From positions 996,441-1,060,440 of the forward strand of contig NZ_LIVV01000002.1 of the NCBI RefSeq assembly GCF_001905825.1: a stretch of DNA of 64,000 bases. Reading direction: 5' to 3'. Shown here one piece after another: positions 7,112 through 15,795 of this stretch; the first letter of the stretch is position 1; the number at the start of each line of letters is the position of its first letter. The notes under the pieces were generated by a model, which worked only from the letters and a program-made list of their open reading frames with translations, made no database searches and was not told where the DNA came from. Origin of the DNA: Streptomyces sp. CB02009. Lineage in GTDB: Bacteria > Actinomycetota > Actinomycetes > Streptomycetales > Streptomycetaceae. A program made the translations under genes and the position numbers.

Positions 7112-9436
7112 TCAGCCGTTGTCGGCGGTCAGTCCCGCCCTGACCTCGCGCGCGGCGGAGACGAGGTTCTCCAGGGAGGCCCGGGTCTCGGTCCAGCCGC
7201 GGGTCTTGAGGCCGCAGTCGGGGTTGACCCAGAGCCGCTCGGCGGGGATGGCCTCCAGGCCCTTGCGCAGCAGCGCGGCGGCCTCCTGCGTGCTGGGGAC
7301 GCGGGGGGAGTGGATGTCCCAGACACCCGGACCGGCCTCGCGCGGGTAGCCGTGCTCGGCGAGTTCACCGGCGACCTGCATGTGGGAACGGGCGGCTTCC
7401 AGGCTGATGACGTCGGCGTCGAGGTCGTCGATGGCCTGGACGATGTCGCCGAACTCGGCGTAGCACATGTGCGTGTGGATCTGGGTGTCGGGCCGGACGC
7501 CGCTGGTGGAGAGCCGGAAGGACTCCGTCGCCCAGTCGAGGTAGGCGGCGTGGTCCGCGGCGCGCAGCGGGAGGGTCTCCCGGAGCGCGGGCTCGTCGAC
7601 CTGGATGACCGAGGTGCCCGCCGCCTCCAGGTCGTTCACCTCGTCGCGCAGAGCCAGCGCCACCTGGCGGGCCGTGTCGCCGAGCGGCTGGTCGTCGCGG
7701 ACGAACGACCACGCGAGCATGGTGACCGGACCGGTGAGCATGCCCTTGACCGGCTTGCTGGTCTGCGCCTGCGCGTACGTGGTCCAGCGCACCGTCATCG
7801 GTTCGGGGCGCGAGATGTCCCCGGCCAGGACCGGGGGCCGGACGTAGCGCGTTCCGTACGACTGGACCCAGCCGTGCTGCGTGGCGACGTAGCCCGTGAG
7901 CTGCTCGGCGAAGTACTGCACCATGTCGTTGCGTTCGGGTTCGCCGTGCACGAGCACGTCGACGCCGGTCTGCTCCTGGAAGGAGAGGACCTCGCGGATC
8001 TCGTCCCTGATCCGCTCCTCGTAGCCGGCCGTGTCGATGCGGCCGGCGCGCAGATCGGCGCGGGCCACCCGGAGTTCGTCGGTCTGCGGGAACGAGCCGA
8101 TCGTGGTCGTCGGCAGCAGCGGCAGACCGAGGTGCGCGCGCTGGGCGGCGGCCCGCTCGGGGTACGGCTGGGAGCGGCGGCCGTCAGCGTCGGTGATCGC
8201 GGCGGTGCGGGCGCGTACGGCCGGGTCGCGGGTGAGGGCGGAGCTCGCGCGGGAGGCGAGGTCGGCCCGGTTGGCGGCCAGTTCGGCGCTGATCGCGTCG
8301 GTGCCGTTCGCCAGACCCTTGGCGAGGGTGACGACCTCGGCGGTCTTCTGCCGCGCGAAGGCGAGCCAGCGCCGGACCTGCGGGTCGATGTCGCCCTCGG
8401 CGGCCGCGTCCAGCGGGACGTGCAGGAGCGAGCAGGACGCGGCCACGTCGACCCGGTCGGCGAGACCGAGCAGGGTGGCGAGGGTGGCCAGGGACTTCTG
8501 GTAGTCGTTGATCCAGATGTTGCGGCCGTTGACGACGCCCGCGACCAGGCGCTTGCCGGGCAGTCCGCCGACCGCGGCGAGGTCGTCGAGGTTGGCGGCG
8601 GCGCGCTCGGTGAAGTCGAGGGCGAGGCCGTCCACGGGGGCCGAGGCGAGCACCTGGAGGGCGTCGCCGAGCCGGTCGAAGTAGGAGGCGACGAGCAGCC
8701 TGGGCCGGTCGGAGAGCGCTCCGAGATCGCGGTAGGCGCGGGCGGCGGCGTTCAGGTCGGCCGGGGTGCGGTCCTGGACGAGGGCGGGCTCGTCCAGCTG
8801 GACCCACTCGGCGCCCGCCGCGCGCAGGTCGGCGAGGACCTCGGCGTAGACCGGGAGCAGCCGGTCGAGGAGGGTCAGCGGGTCGAAGTCGGCGGCCACG
8901 CCGGGGGCGGGCTTGGCGAGGAGGAGGTAGGTGACGGGGCCGACGAGGACCGGGCGGGCGGTCAGACCCAGGGCGAGGGCTTCCCTCAGCTCGGCGACCT
9001 GCTTGGCGGAGTCGGCGCCGAAGACGGTGTCGGGTCCCAGTTCGGGCACCAGGTAGTGGTAGTTGGTGTCGAACCACTTGGTCATCTCGAGCGGTGCGAC
9101 GTCCTGAGTGCCGCGGGCCATCGCGAAGTACCCGTCGAGCGCGTCCGCCTCGACGGCGGCGCGGTGGCGCGCGGGGACCGCGCCGACCATGACACTGGTG
9201 TCCAGGACGTGGTCGTAGTACGAGAAGTCACCCGTCGGCACCTCGTCGATGCCGGCGTCGGCCAGCTGCCGCCAGTTCGCACGACGCAGGTCGGCGGCGG
9301 TGCTCCGGAGGGCGTCGGCGGTGACACGGCCCTTCCAGTAGCCCTCGACGGCCTTCTTCAGTTCGCGGTTCCGACCCTGTCGGGGGTAGCCGTACACGGT
9401 GGCTCGTGCTGCCGCGGCCGCGGGCTTCGCTGTCAC
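7112..9436 (-). CDS. metE: Cobalamin-independent methionine synthase
   Basis: 774 residues, full length for the family. It transfers the methyl group of 5-methyltetrahydropteroyl-triglutamate to homocysteine. Both halves of the double barrel are present: N-terminal YPRQGRNRELKKAVEGYWKG, and in the C-terminal half TTIGSFPQTDELR, HGEPERNDMVQYFAEQL, the zinc-ligand region IHTHMCYAEF and NPDCGLKTRGW (His, Cys and Cys ligands). GTG start with GGAGAG upstream. Preceded by a cobalamin riboswitch, so it should be off when B12 is available and the B12-dependent enzyme can work. Confidence 0.97.
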   Translation of the reverse strand: MTAKPAAAAARATVYGYPRQGRNRELKKAVEGYWKGRVTADALRSTAADLRRANWRQLADAGIDEVPTGDFSYYDHVLDTSVMVGAVPARHRAAVEADALDGYFAMARGTQDVAPLEMTKWFDTNYHYLVPELGPDTVFGADSAKQVAELREALALGLTARPVLVGPVTYLLLAKPAPGVAADFDPLTLLDRLLPVYAEVLADLRAAGAEWVQLDEPALVQDRTPADLNAAARAYRDLGALSDRPRLLVASYFDRLGDALQVLASAPVDGLALDFTERAAANLDDLAAVGGLPGKRLVAGVVNGRNIWINDYQKSLATLATLLGLADRVDVAASCSLLHVPLDAAAEGDIDPQVRRWLAFARQKTAEVVTLAKGLANGTDAISAELAANRADLASRASSALTRDPAVRARTAAITDADGRRSQPYPERAAAQRAHLGLPLLPTTTIGSFPQTDELRVARADLRAGRIDTAGYEERIRDEIREVLSFQEQTGVDVLVHGEPERNDMVQYFAEQLTGYVATQHGWVQSYGTRYVRPPVLAGDISRPEPMTVRWTTYAQAQTSKPVKGMLTGPVTMLAWSFVRDDQPLGDTARQVALALRDEVNDLEAAGTSVIQVDEPALRETLPLRAADHAAYLDWATESFRLSTSGVRPDTQIHTHMCYAEFGDIVQAIDDLDADVISLEAARSHMQVAGELAEHGYPREAGPGVWDIHSPRVPSTQEAAALLRKGLEAIPAERLWVNPDCGLKTRGWTETRASLENLVSAAREVRAGLTADNG

Positions 9437-9614
9437 GGAACTCTCCTTCGCGAGATGTGTCCAGAAACATCCCGGACGACGGGACGCGGACGCGAAGGGA
9501 ACGACAGAACGCGCGGATCATGTGACGGGAGAACTCCGCGCATGCCGCTCGCTGTGTACGCCGACCCGCCCACGAGGTCACCGGAATGTCCGCGCGCGGA
9601 ATCGTCCGCGTGCG

Positions 9615-9795
9615 GGCAACGGGCAGGTCTTCGGACTCGCGGGCACGCTCTCCGGGCATGACCGGAGGGCACCTACTGGCCGTCGCTTCCCAGGACCGTT
9701 GTCCGGTCCCAGTGCGTATGACGGCGGTCGTTCCCGCTCACCGCTGCGGGGCAGTCCCGGATTCCCACCGGGTTCCCTCTTACGACGCATCCCGC
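9615..9795 (-). promoter_or_regulatory. Cobalamin riboswitch upstream of metE
   Basis: On the minus strand the leader carries the same aptamer blocks as the one at 5215-5365: GGGAACCCGGTGGGAATCCG, a GCAGCGGTGAGCGGGAA stretch, an ACTGGG box, GGGAAGC and GCGAGTCCGAAGACCTGC. It begins about 180 bases further upstream than the 3' end at 9615 and the metE start is 180 bases downstream of it. The longer peripheral helices distinguish it from the btuF copy. Confidence 0.92.
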
Positions 9796-9903
9796 CTGGC
9801 GGACGGGGCGAACCAGCTGCGCGGCCAGACTAGGGTGCCGGATTGCCCGACCGCGAGCCGCTGTCCACCATACGGACGCGAAAATGAGACAGATGGGCGC
9901 GTC

Positions 9904-9985
9904 GGCCGCAGTTCGACGTGGCCGCCGTTCGACCGTGGCCACAGCTCGACGGGCGACCGTGGCCGCAGTTCGACCGCGGCCGCAC
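9904..9985 (+). repeat. Degenerate 17-bp tandem repeats
   Basis: Between the metE riboswitch and the end of the lipoprotein gene there are four to five imperfect copies of a GTGGCCGCMGTTCGACC unit (about 17 bp, one copy expanded by 7 bp). They are not in a gene I can support. Confidence 0.5.
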
Positions 9986-9986
9986 G

Positions 9987-11276
9987 TCACCCGGTCGCGG
10001 GGTACACGTTCATGTCGATGCCCACCGCGGCGTACTCGTTGATCGCGTACGTGCTCGCGCCGTCGTAGAGGCCGCGGTCCTTGCCCGTGCGGGCGTCGAG
10101 GATGACGCCGTCGGCGTCGGCGGTGGCGTAGACGGCACCGTGGAAGGCGTTGTGGACCTCGGGCTTCTTCCGCGCGGGGTCGTCCTCGGAGATCGTCCAG
10201 AGCACCTTGCGGCTCTGCGCGTCGATGCCCCGTGCGGTCTCCTTGGTGTCGCAGACGACCACGGACCGCCGGTCGTGGAAGCAGTGGCTGAAGCTGCCGT
10301 TCGGAGAGCCGGCGACGGGCTCGCCCGTACGGCTGTCGCGCAGCGAGCCCGCGACGAAGAAGCCGCCTCCCACCTGCTCGACCTCCACGCCGGTGCGGCC
10401 GCCCTGCTCCCAGCGCGGGGAGCCGTCCGTGAGGGCGAGGCCCGTGAGGGCGAGGTCCTCCGACGGGGAGTGCCAGCCGTCGATCGCCTGGAAGGTCGCT
10501 TCCTCGCCGAGCCGGGCGCCGATGACGACGCCGCCGTCCAGCACGCCGCCCGCGAAGCCGTCCTTCTGCCACGTCACCTGGTGGCTCGTCAGGTCGACGG
10601 CATAGGTGGTGGCACTCTGGCCGCCGTCACTGCCGGAATCGGAATCGTCCGTGCTGGTGAGGACCCTGACCGCCGCCGTTCCGTCCTCGGCGCCGATCAC
10701 CGCCGGCTCCAGGTCGCCGACGGTCGCCCCCTTCGGCGCGGGCAGCCGGACCGTCCAGGACACCTTGCCGCTGTCCGCGTCGACGGAACGCAGGTAGACG
10801 TCGGTCCGGTCGCGCTCGGTGCCCGAGCCCTTCGTGTAGTCGGCGTACGCGAACAGGACGCCCGTGTGGCCGTCCTGCTGGGCGAAGACCGGTGGGATGC
10901 TCTGGTCGTCGCTCGGCTGGCCCTCCTTGCCGGTGTACCAGTTCTTACAGCCGAGGGGGGACGACCAGAGCTTCTGTCCGGAGTGGGTGTCGTAGGCGTC
11001 GAGGGCCTCGGAGGTCCGGTGGTACAGCCTGGGTCCGCGCAGGGCGAACCCCCAGTCCTTGACGTCCTCGTCCACGGGCAGCGCGATCTCCTTGCCGAAC
11101 GTCGCCGGAGGATCGAACGCCTTCGGCTTCGCCGCGGCCGGAGCCTTGGCGCCGGAGGCCGCACCCGGGGCCCCGGCGTCCGTGTCCGACCCCGACGCGC
11201 TACCGGAACAGCCCGCCAATCCGGTCAGCACGGCCACGAGAGCCAGCTGCGTGACGTGCCGGTGCGTCGCTCGCAC
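9987..11276 (-). CDS. PQQ-type beta-propeller lipoprotein
   Basis: 429 residues. Begins with a lipoprotein signal (lipobox LAGC, Cys 23), then an Ala/Pro/Gly linker of about 30 residues, then WD/PQQ-like blades with recurring motifs such as LDAYDTHSGQKLW, RSVDADSGKVSWTV, AVDLTSHQVTWQ, GIDAQSRKVLWTI and ILDARTGKD. GTG start preceded by GGAGGAG six bases away. No catalytic residues can be assigned; such proteins are usually extracellular binding or scaffold proteins. It stands alone, with its own leader, between metE and a glycosyltransferase gene. Confidence 0.85.
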   Translation of the reverse strand: MRATHRHVTQLALVAVLTGLAGCSGSASGSDTDAGAPGAASGAKAPAAAKPKAFDPPATFGKEIALPVDEDVKDWGFALRGPRLYHRTSEALDAYDTHSGQKLWSSPLGCKNWYTGKEGQPSDDQSIPPVFAQQDGHTGVLFAYADYTKGSGTERDRTDVYLRSVDADSGKVSWTVRLPAPKGATVGDLEPAVIGAEDGTAAVRVLTSTDDSDSGSDGGQSATTYAVDLTSHQVTWQKDGFAGGVLDGGVVIGARLGEEATFQAIDGWHSPSEDLALTGLALTDGSPRWEQGGRTGVEVEQVGGGFFVAGSLRDSRTGEPVAGSPNGSFSHCFHDRRSVVVCDTKETARGIDAQSRKVLWTISEDDPARKKPEVHNAFHGAVYATADADGVILDARTGKDRGLYDGASTYAINEYAAVGIDMNVYPATG

Positions 11277-11340
11277 AGTGATCTCCTCCGTTGGTCAACT
11301 CCGCAGCACCCTAGTGGCGTTGTCCTCACAGCGCGTTCGA

Positions 11341-12768
11341 TTAAGACCCGTGACGGAGGGATCCTTCGGGGTCGACTGCCCGGCGTGAGGTGCTGAGCGG
11401 GCGATCGTCTCCGCCGTCGTCCCACTCGACCGCCGGCCGGCCCCCTCTCCGTCGTGCCCACCACCCCGCGCCCGCCGCCAGAGCTGAGGCTCCGTACGCT
11501 CCGGTCACCCACCCGGCGCCGATCACCGGTCCCGCGACATAGGCGACCGCCCCGGCCAGGGCGATCCCCAGCCATTCCCACCGGCCGTCCAGCGCGACGA
11601 GGGCGACCAGCAGGAGTGCGTACCAGGAGTAGCCGGGAGTCATGAGGAGGAAGGCCGTCCCGGTGGTGAACAGGGCTCCCCGCCACGGGCGTTCGGCGTC
11701 ACCGTGCCACCAGACCGCCAGCGACACCGCCGTCATGACGAGCAGGACGGCGGGGAGGGCCCACGCGTCGGGCAGCACGAGGCGCAGCAGGGCGTACCGG
11801 CCGCCGGCCCCCGCGTCGTCGTACCCCTCCTCCTGCGCGTAGCCGCCCAGGTAGCCGAGGACGGAGCCGTCGGAGAGCAGGACGTACGGGAGGTAGAGCA
11901 CCCCGACGACCGCCAGTGCCGGACCCACGACCGCCAGAATCGTCCCTGGCCGGCGCGCTCCGGAGAGCGCGCCCGGGAGCAGGACGGCGGGCAGCAGCTT
12001 CGTGGCGATCGCGAGCCCGAGCAGGACGCCCCCGGTGACGCGCCGACGCGAGGCGACGGCGAGGGCGGCGACCGAGAACAGGACGGCGAGGACGTCGGCG
12101 TGGGCGTTGTTGACGGCTTCGACGGGAACGGCCGGGCACCAGGCCCAGAGGGCGGCGCGCCGCGGATCGCCCCGTCGGCGCAGGAAGGCGACGAGCAGGC
12201 AGGTCACCGCGAGGGAGAGGGCCGCGGCGCCGGTCTGGAGTGCCTTGTGGCGGGCGTCGGCCGGCCCGACCGCGTGGACCAGGAGGAACCAGCCCTCGGC
12301 GACGGGCGGGTAGATCGTGTGCACGGTCGGCCGGTTGATGCGGGTGCAGGCGTCGTGGGCCAGGGGGAAGAGGTCGCGGCCGTGCGCGCAGGCGACGGGG
12401 TCCGGGAAGAGCCACTCGTCGCGAAGCTGGGCCAGGGCCGCATCGGCGGGTGCGTGGTCGTACGGGGAGATGCCGGCCGCCTGCACCCGGCCGTCCCACG
12501 CGTACCGGTAGGAGTCCGTACTCGTACGGGGCGCCGCCACGAGTCCGGTGGCGGTCACCGCCACCGCCCCCGCCAGAATCAGGGGGACCACTGCGCGCGC
12601 CGGGACCCGGCGCAGGGACACCGCGGCTGCGGCGAACAGCGCCCAGCATCCCGCGTACCCCGCCAGGAGGCCCACCCCGAGCGCGTCGCCGCGCAGCAGC
12701 AGGGCCAGGGCGACGGTGAGGGCCGCGAGCAGGAGCACGGTGACGGCGAGCGGACGGGCGCGAGACAT
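11341..12768 (-). CDS. Polytopic GT87/mannosyltransferase-type glycosyltransferase
   Basis: 475 residues with about eleven membrane segments. The first extracellular loop has the acidic motif of GT-C enzymes: DSYRYAWDGRVQAAGISPYDH, followed by RDEWLFPD and TVHTIYPPVAE, as in polyprenol-phosphate-mannose dependent enzymes of the GT87/DUF2029 group. A further GLAIATKLLPAVLLP segment is typical. It should use a lipid-linked sugar on the outer face of the membrane. The C-terminus (about 45 residues) is charged and cytoplasmic. A CGT direct repeat lies 51 bases upstream of its ATG, shared with the divergent oxidoreductase gene. Acceptor unknown. Confidence 0.8.
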   Translation of the reverse strand: MSRARPLAVTVLLLAALTVALALLLRGDALGVGLLAGYAGCWALFAAAAVSLRRVPARAVVPLILAGAVAVTATGLVAAPRTSTDSYRYAWDGRVQAAGISPYDHAPADAALAQLRDEWLFPDPVACAHGRDLFPLAHDACTRINRPTVHTIYPPVAEGWFLLVHAVGPADARHKALQTGAAALSLAVTCLLVAFLRRRGDPRRAALWAWCPAVPVEAVNNAHADVLAVLFSVAALAVASRRRVTGGVLLGLAIATKLLPAVLLPGALSGARRPGTILAVVGPALAVVGVLYLPYVLLSDGSVLGYLGGYAQEEGYDDAGAGGRYALLRLVLPDAWALPAVLLVMTAVSLAVWWHGDAERPWRGALFTTGTAFLLMTPGYSWYALLLVALVALDGRWEWLGIALAGAVAYVAGPVIGAGWVTGAYGASALAAGAGWWARRRGGRPAVEWDDGGDDRPLSTSRRAVDPEGSLRHGS

Positions 12769-12818
12769 GGGCGCAGCCTGGCAGCGCTCGCGTCCGTGCG
12801 ACGGGCGACCCGTCGAGG

Positions 12819-12836
12819 CGTTCGGGTTTCGTAAGG
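12819..12836 (+). promoter_or_regulatory. Candidate response-regulator site 1 (CGT direct repeat)
   Basis: CGTTCGGGTTTCGTAAGG: two CGT half-sites 11 bp apart. One of four copies matching CGTnnGnnTTYCGTMAKS. It sits between the divergent GT87 (12768) and oxidoreductase (12873) genes. Confidence 0.6.
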
Positions 12837-12872
12837 TGTCGAACCGTCCGTACCGCCACCCGCGGCGGTGTC

Positions 12873-14051
12873 ATGGACGTCATGACCTTTCGCCTTCCCA
12901 GGCACCCGCGTCCCGCCCGGTCCGGCATCCGGCCGCCCACCTTCACCGTGGGTCTGCACGACGCGCGAACGGCGACGGCCGTCGGGCGCTGGCTCGGCGT
13001 GGCCTTCGCGGTCTGCTTCGCGACCGGACTCGTCAGCCACTACCTCCAGCACCCGCCCGACTGGCTCGCCGACCACCTGCCCGCCCGGCCCTCGTGGGGC
13101 TACCGGCTGACGCAGGGACTCCACGTCGCCACGGGGCTCGCGGCGATCGTGCTGCTCCTGGTCAAGCTGTGGGCCGTGTACCCGAGGTTGTTCGTGTGGC
13201 CGCCGGTGCGGTCCGTCCGGCACGCGCTGGAGCGGCTGTCCGTCGCGCTCCTGGTGGCCTCGGCGGTGTTCCAGCTGCTGACCGGGCTGCTCAACATCGT
13301 CGAGTGGTATCCGTGGCCGTTCTCGTTCGTGCCGGTGCACTTCGCCGTGGCCTGGATCGTGGCCGGCTCGATCCTCCTGCACATCGCGGTCAAGGCCCCC
13401 GAGATCGCGGCGCATTGGGGGCGGCGCTCGCCGGGGACGCTCGTACTGCCCGCCGAATCGGCCGTCGACCGGCGCTCCCTCCTCCTCGGTACGGGCGCGG
13501 CCGTCGGCGTGGTCACGCTGACGACGGTCGGGCAGTCCTTCACGCCGCTGAAGACGTTCGACCTGCTCGCGCCCCGGCACCCGGACCACGGTCCGCAAGG
13601 GCTGCCGGTGAACCGGACCGCCGCCGCGGCCGGTGTATCGGAGCGGGGACTCCGGACCTGGCGTCTCGAGGTCGCCGGACCCCGCCCGTACGCTCTCACC
13701 CTCGACGATCTGCTGGCGATGCCCCGCAGCGCGGTGCGCCTGCCGATCGCCTGCGTCGAGGGCTGGAGCGTCGCCGCGGACTGGGCAGGCGTACGGGTAC
13801 GGGACCTGGTGGAGCGGGCGGGCGGACGGCCGGGACGGGACGCCGTACGCGTCACCTCCCTGGAGGTGAGCGGCTCCTATCGGGTGATGGACATGGGCGC
13901 GGAGTACGTGGAGGACCCGCTCACCCTTCTCGCGCTCGGCCTCAACGGCCGGCCCCTCTCACTCGACCACGGATTCCCGGCCCGGATCATCGCTCCGAAC
14001 CGGCCCGGGGTGCTGCAGACCAAGTGGGTGCACCGACTGGAGGTTCTGTGA
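12873..14051 (+). CDS. Membrane-anchored molybdopterin-dependent oxidoreductase with b-type cytochrome domain
   Basis: 392 residues. The N-terminal half has four membrane helices with histidines placed as in cytochrome b561-type heme proteins (VSHYLQH, GLHVATG, FVPVHFAVAW, LLHIAVK). A fifth hydrophobic segment (RRSLLLGTGAAVGVVTLTTV) leads to a sulfite-oxidase-fold domain: LTLDDLLAMP, then IACVEGWSVAADWAGV with the Cys that should bind molybdenum, and PARIIAPNRPGVLQTKWV at the end. So electrons probably pass from the Mo centre to heme in one chain. Substrate unknown; a sulfoxide or small-molecule reductase role as in MsrP/YedY is one possibility. The start could also be the ATG at 12882. GTGA overlap with the next gene. 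Confidence 0.85.
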   Translation: MDVMTFRLPRHPRPARSGIRPPTFTVGLHDARTATAVGRWLGVAFAVCFATGLVSHYLQHPPDWLADHLPARPSWGYRLTQGLHVATGLAAIVLLLVKLWAVYPRLFVWPPVRSVRHALERLSVALLVASAVFQLLTGLLNIVEWYPWPFSFVPVHFAVAWIVAGSILLHIAVKAPEIAAHWGRRSPGTLVLPAESAVDRRSLLLGTGAAVGVVTLTTVGQSFTPLKTFDLLAPRHPDHGPQGLPVNRTAAAAGVSERGLRTWRLEVAGPRPYALTLDDLLAMPRSAVRLPIACVEGWSVAADWAGVRVRDLVERAGGRPGRDAVRVTSLEVSGSYRVMDMGAEYVEDPLTLLALGLNGRPLSLDHGFPARIIAPNRPGVLQTKWVHRLEVL

Positions 14052-14467
14052 GGAACGCGAGCGTGCTCCGATACGGGGTCGGCGGGCTGGGAATCGCCCT
14101 GATCGGCATCGGGGCCTGGAGAGTGGCGGTCCAAGCGGACCCGGTGGGCGTGGTGGTGTGGCTGGCGGGCGCGGTCGTCCTGCACGACGGGATCATCGCC
14201 CCGCTCGTCCTCGCCGTCGGTCTGCTGCTCGTCGGGCGGGCCGAACGGGGCGTACTACGCGGCGCGTTGATCGTGGCGGGCAGTCTGACCCTGGTCACGC
14301 TGCCGCTGCTGGTCCGCCCGGGAGCGCCGCCGAACCCGTCGGCCCTGCCTTTGCCGTACGGACGGAACCTCGTCATCGTCCTCGCTGTCGTGGCGACGGT
14401 GGCGGCGGCGGCGATCCTCGTACGGCGGTGGCGGGCCCGCCCTCAGCGGGGCTCGGACGACGACTGA
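14048..14467 (+). CDS. Small four-helix membrane protein
   Basis: 139 residues, no family recognised. Starts at the GTG overlapping the oxidoreductase stop, so it is translationally coupled and probably a membrane partner of it. Four hydrophobic segments: IALIGIGAWRVAV, VVVWLAGAVVLHDGIIAPLV, then GALIVAGSLTLVTLPLLV and LVIVLAVVATVAAAAILV. A His-Asp pair (LHDG) within helix 2 could serve in proton or heme chemistry. The end lies within a 20-bp tandem repeat. Confidence 0.75.
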   Translation: MRNASVLRYGVGGLGIALIGIGAWRVAVQADPVGVVVWLAGAVVLHDGIIAPLVLAVGLLLVGRAERGVLRGALIVAGSLTLVTLPLLVRPGAPPNPSALPLPYGRNLVIVLAVVATVAAAAILVRRWRARPQRGSDDD

Positions 14468-14541
14468 GGGGTCAGCACGGCGACTGAGAGGTCAAGGCTG
14501 CGACTGACCGGTCAGGACGGCGTACTGAGAGGTCAGTACGG
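14461..14541 (+). repeat. Four 20-bp tandem repeats across two convergent gene ends
   Basis: Units at 14461-14480, 14481-14500, 14501-14520 and 14521-14541, consensus CGACTGAGAGGTCAGNACGG. The plus-strand membrane gene stops inside unit 1 and the minus-strand methyltransferase stops inside unit 2, with its last codons (VLTSQYAVLTGQ) written by units 3 and 4. Each unit contains CTGA-N4-TCAG, thus a stop triplet for both strands. Confidence 0.8.
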
Positions 14542-15166
14542 CGAAGTGGCGACCTGTCAGGCTCCACCGTTCGGACAGCGTCCAGCCGGCCGCAGCCGCC
14601 TGCTCGGCCAGCGCACGCATGCCGACGCGGGCCCAGGGGAAGAGCTCGCCCTGCCCGCCGCGGCCGTCGTCGACCCGCACCTCGCACCGCTCGTCGACGT
14701 CCGTAGGCACGCATTCGACGATGACCCGGCCGCCGGGGGACACGACCGGCCGCAGCCTGCGGAGCAGCGCGGTGGGGTCGCCGCCGATGCCGATGTTGCC
14801 GTCGATCAGCAGGGCCGTACCCCAGCGGCCTTCGCTCGGCAGGGGCTCGAAGACGGAGCGGCACAGTGCCGACCCGCCGAGCCGAACGGTGTGCACGACC
14901 GCTTCCGGGCTGATGTCGACGCCCAGCACCCGGTGTCCTTCCGCGGCCAGCGCGGCGACGAGGCGCCCCGGGCCGCAGCCGACGTCCAGGACCGCGCCCC
15001 GGCACCGCGCCAGGACGGAGCGGTCGGCGAGGTCGGGTGCCCGGCACCAGCGCTCGACCTCCAGCGGCAGGAGCCAGCCATCGTCGCGGCGCAGGAACAG
15101 CGGTCCTCGTCCGGTCCGCAGGGCGTCGGTGTACGGGTCGGCGCGCCAGGTCGTCGTCGAGGTCAT
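14492..15166 (-). CDS. Class I SAM-dependent methyltransferase
   Basis: 224 residues. SAM-binding motif I is LDVGCGPGRLVAAL (about residue 53), followed by VLGVDISPEAV (motif post-I) and ALLIDGNIGIGG. Start ATG overlaps the stop of the upstream gene (ATGA). It is the last gene of a three-gene operon (GT2, TIGR04282 protein, methyltransferase). The C-terminal tail is a short repeat (VLTSQY, VLTGQ) made by 20-bp DNA repeats, so the original end of the protein may have been changed. Substrate unknown; in this context a saccharide or lipid-linked sugar is plausible. Confidence 0.85.
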   Translation of the reverse strand: MTSTTTWRADPYTDALRTGRGPLFLRRDDGWLLPLEVERWCRAPDLADRSVLARCRGAVLDVGCGPGRLVAALAAEGHRVLGVDISPEAVVHTVRLGGSALCRSVFEPLPSEGRWGTALLIDGNIGIGGDPTALLRRLRPVVSPGGRVIVECVPTDVDERCEVRVDDGRGGQGELFPWARVGMRALAEQAAAAGWTLSERWSLTGRHFAVLTSQYAVLTGQSQP

Positions 15167-15795
15167 GCGCGTGCTCCCGCCGGCGTGCCGGTGAGAGCGG
15201 CGTGCAGGGCGGCGAAGCGCGTGCCGGGAGCCTGGCGGGCCACCTGCCGGGCGTCGTCGGCGTCGTCCACGTCCCGCAGTACGGGCAGGGTGCCGATCCG
15301 CAGCCCGGCCGCGCGCAGTCGCCCGTGCTGAACGGCACCGGTGTCGGGTCGCGACATCGGGACGCCGAGCAGGAGCACGGGGTCGGGGACGGCGAGGCCC
15401 AGGGCCCAGAACCCGCCGTCCGCGGCCGCTCCGAACCAGGCGTCGTACGTGTCCCAGCACAGCGCGGGCGTGAGCAGCCCCGGGGTCACCTGCGGGGTGT
15501 CCATGCCGATGAGCAGTGCCGGACCGTCGCAGGCGGAGAACGCGGCCGCGAGCCGGACGTCGAGCCCGCCCGTCACCTGGGGGACGACCTCGTAGCCCGA
15601 CGGGAGCCAGGGGCCCGGCTCTCCGTCGAGGACCAGCACGTGTCTGTCCGCGGGGACGAGTGCGGCGGCGGTGAGGGTGTCGGTGAGTGCCGCCCCGGCG
15701 AGGGCGGCGGCCTCGCCGGGGGAGAACGGGGGAGTGAGCCGGGTCTTCACCCTGCCCGGCAGCGGCTGCTTGGCGATGACGAGAAGCGTGGTCAC
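15163..15795 (-). CDS. TIGR04282/DUF2064-type glycosyltransferase-like protein
   Basis: 210 residues from the GTG that overlaps the stop of the GT2 gene (GTGA). Begins with LLVIAKQPLPGRVKTRL, the nucleotide-binding start of the family, then a GT-A-like fold with ALLIGMDTPQVTPGLL (a DxD-like position) and GGFWALGL. Members are often annotated as arsenosugar biosynthesis glycosyltransferases, but no arsenic genes are here, so that name should not be carried over. It occurs between a GT2 enzyme and a methyltransferase, which suggests it supplies or transfers an activated sugar. Confidence 0.8.
   Translation of the reverse strand: MTTLLVIAKQPLPGRVKTRLTPPFSPGEAAALAGAALTDTLTAAALVPADRHVLVLDGEPGPWLPSGYEVVPQVTGGLDVRLAAAFSACDGPALLIGMDTPQVTPGLLTPALCWDTYDAWFGAAADGGFWALGLAVPDPVLLLGVPMSRPDTGAVQHGRLRAAGLRIGTLPVLRDVDDADDARQVARQAPGTRFAALHAALTGTPAGARA

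Noticed and set aside
7031..9661. 876-codon plus-strand frame opposite metE
   Set aside because: Mirror frame of a full-length MetE; no ribosome site and no recognisable domain.
15163..15795. Arsenosugar biosynthesis role for the TIGR04282 protein
   Set aside because: No arsenic resistance or arsenosugar genes in the neighbourhood; name is inherited annotation.
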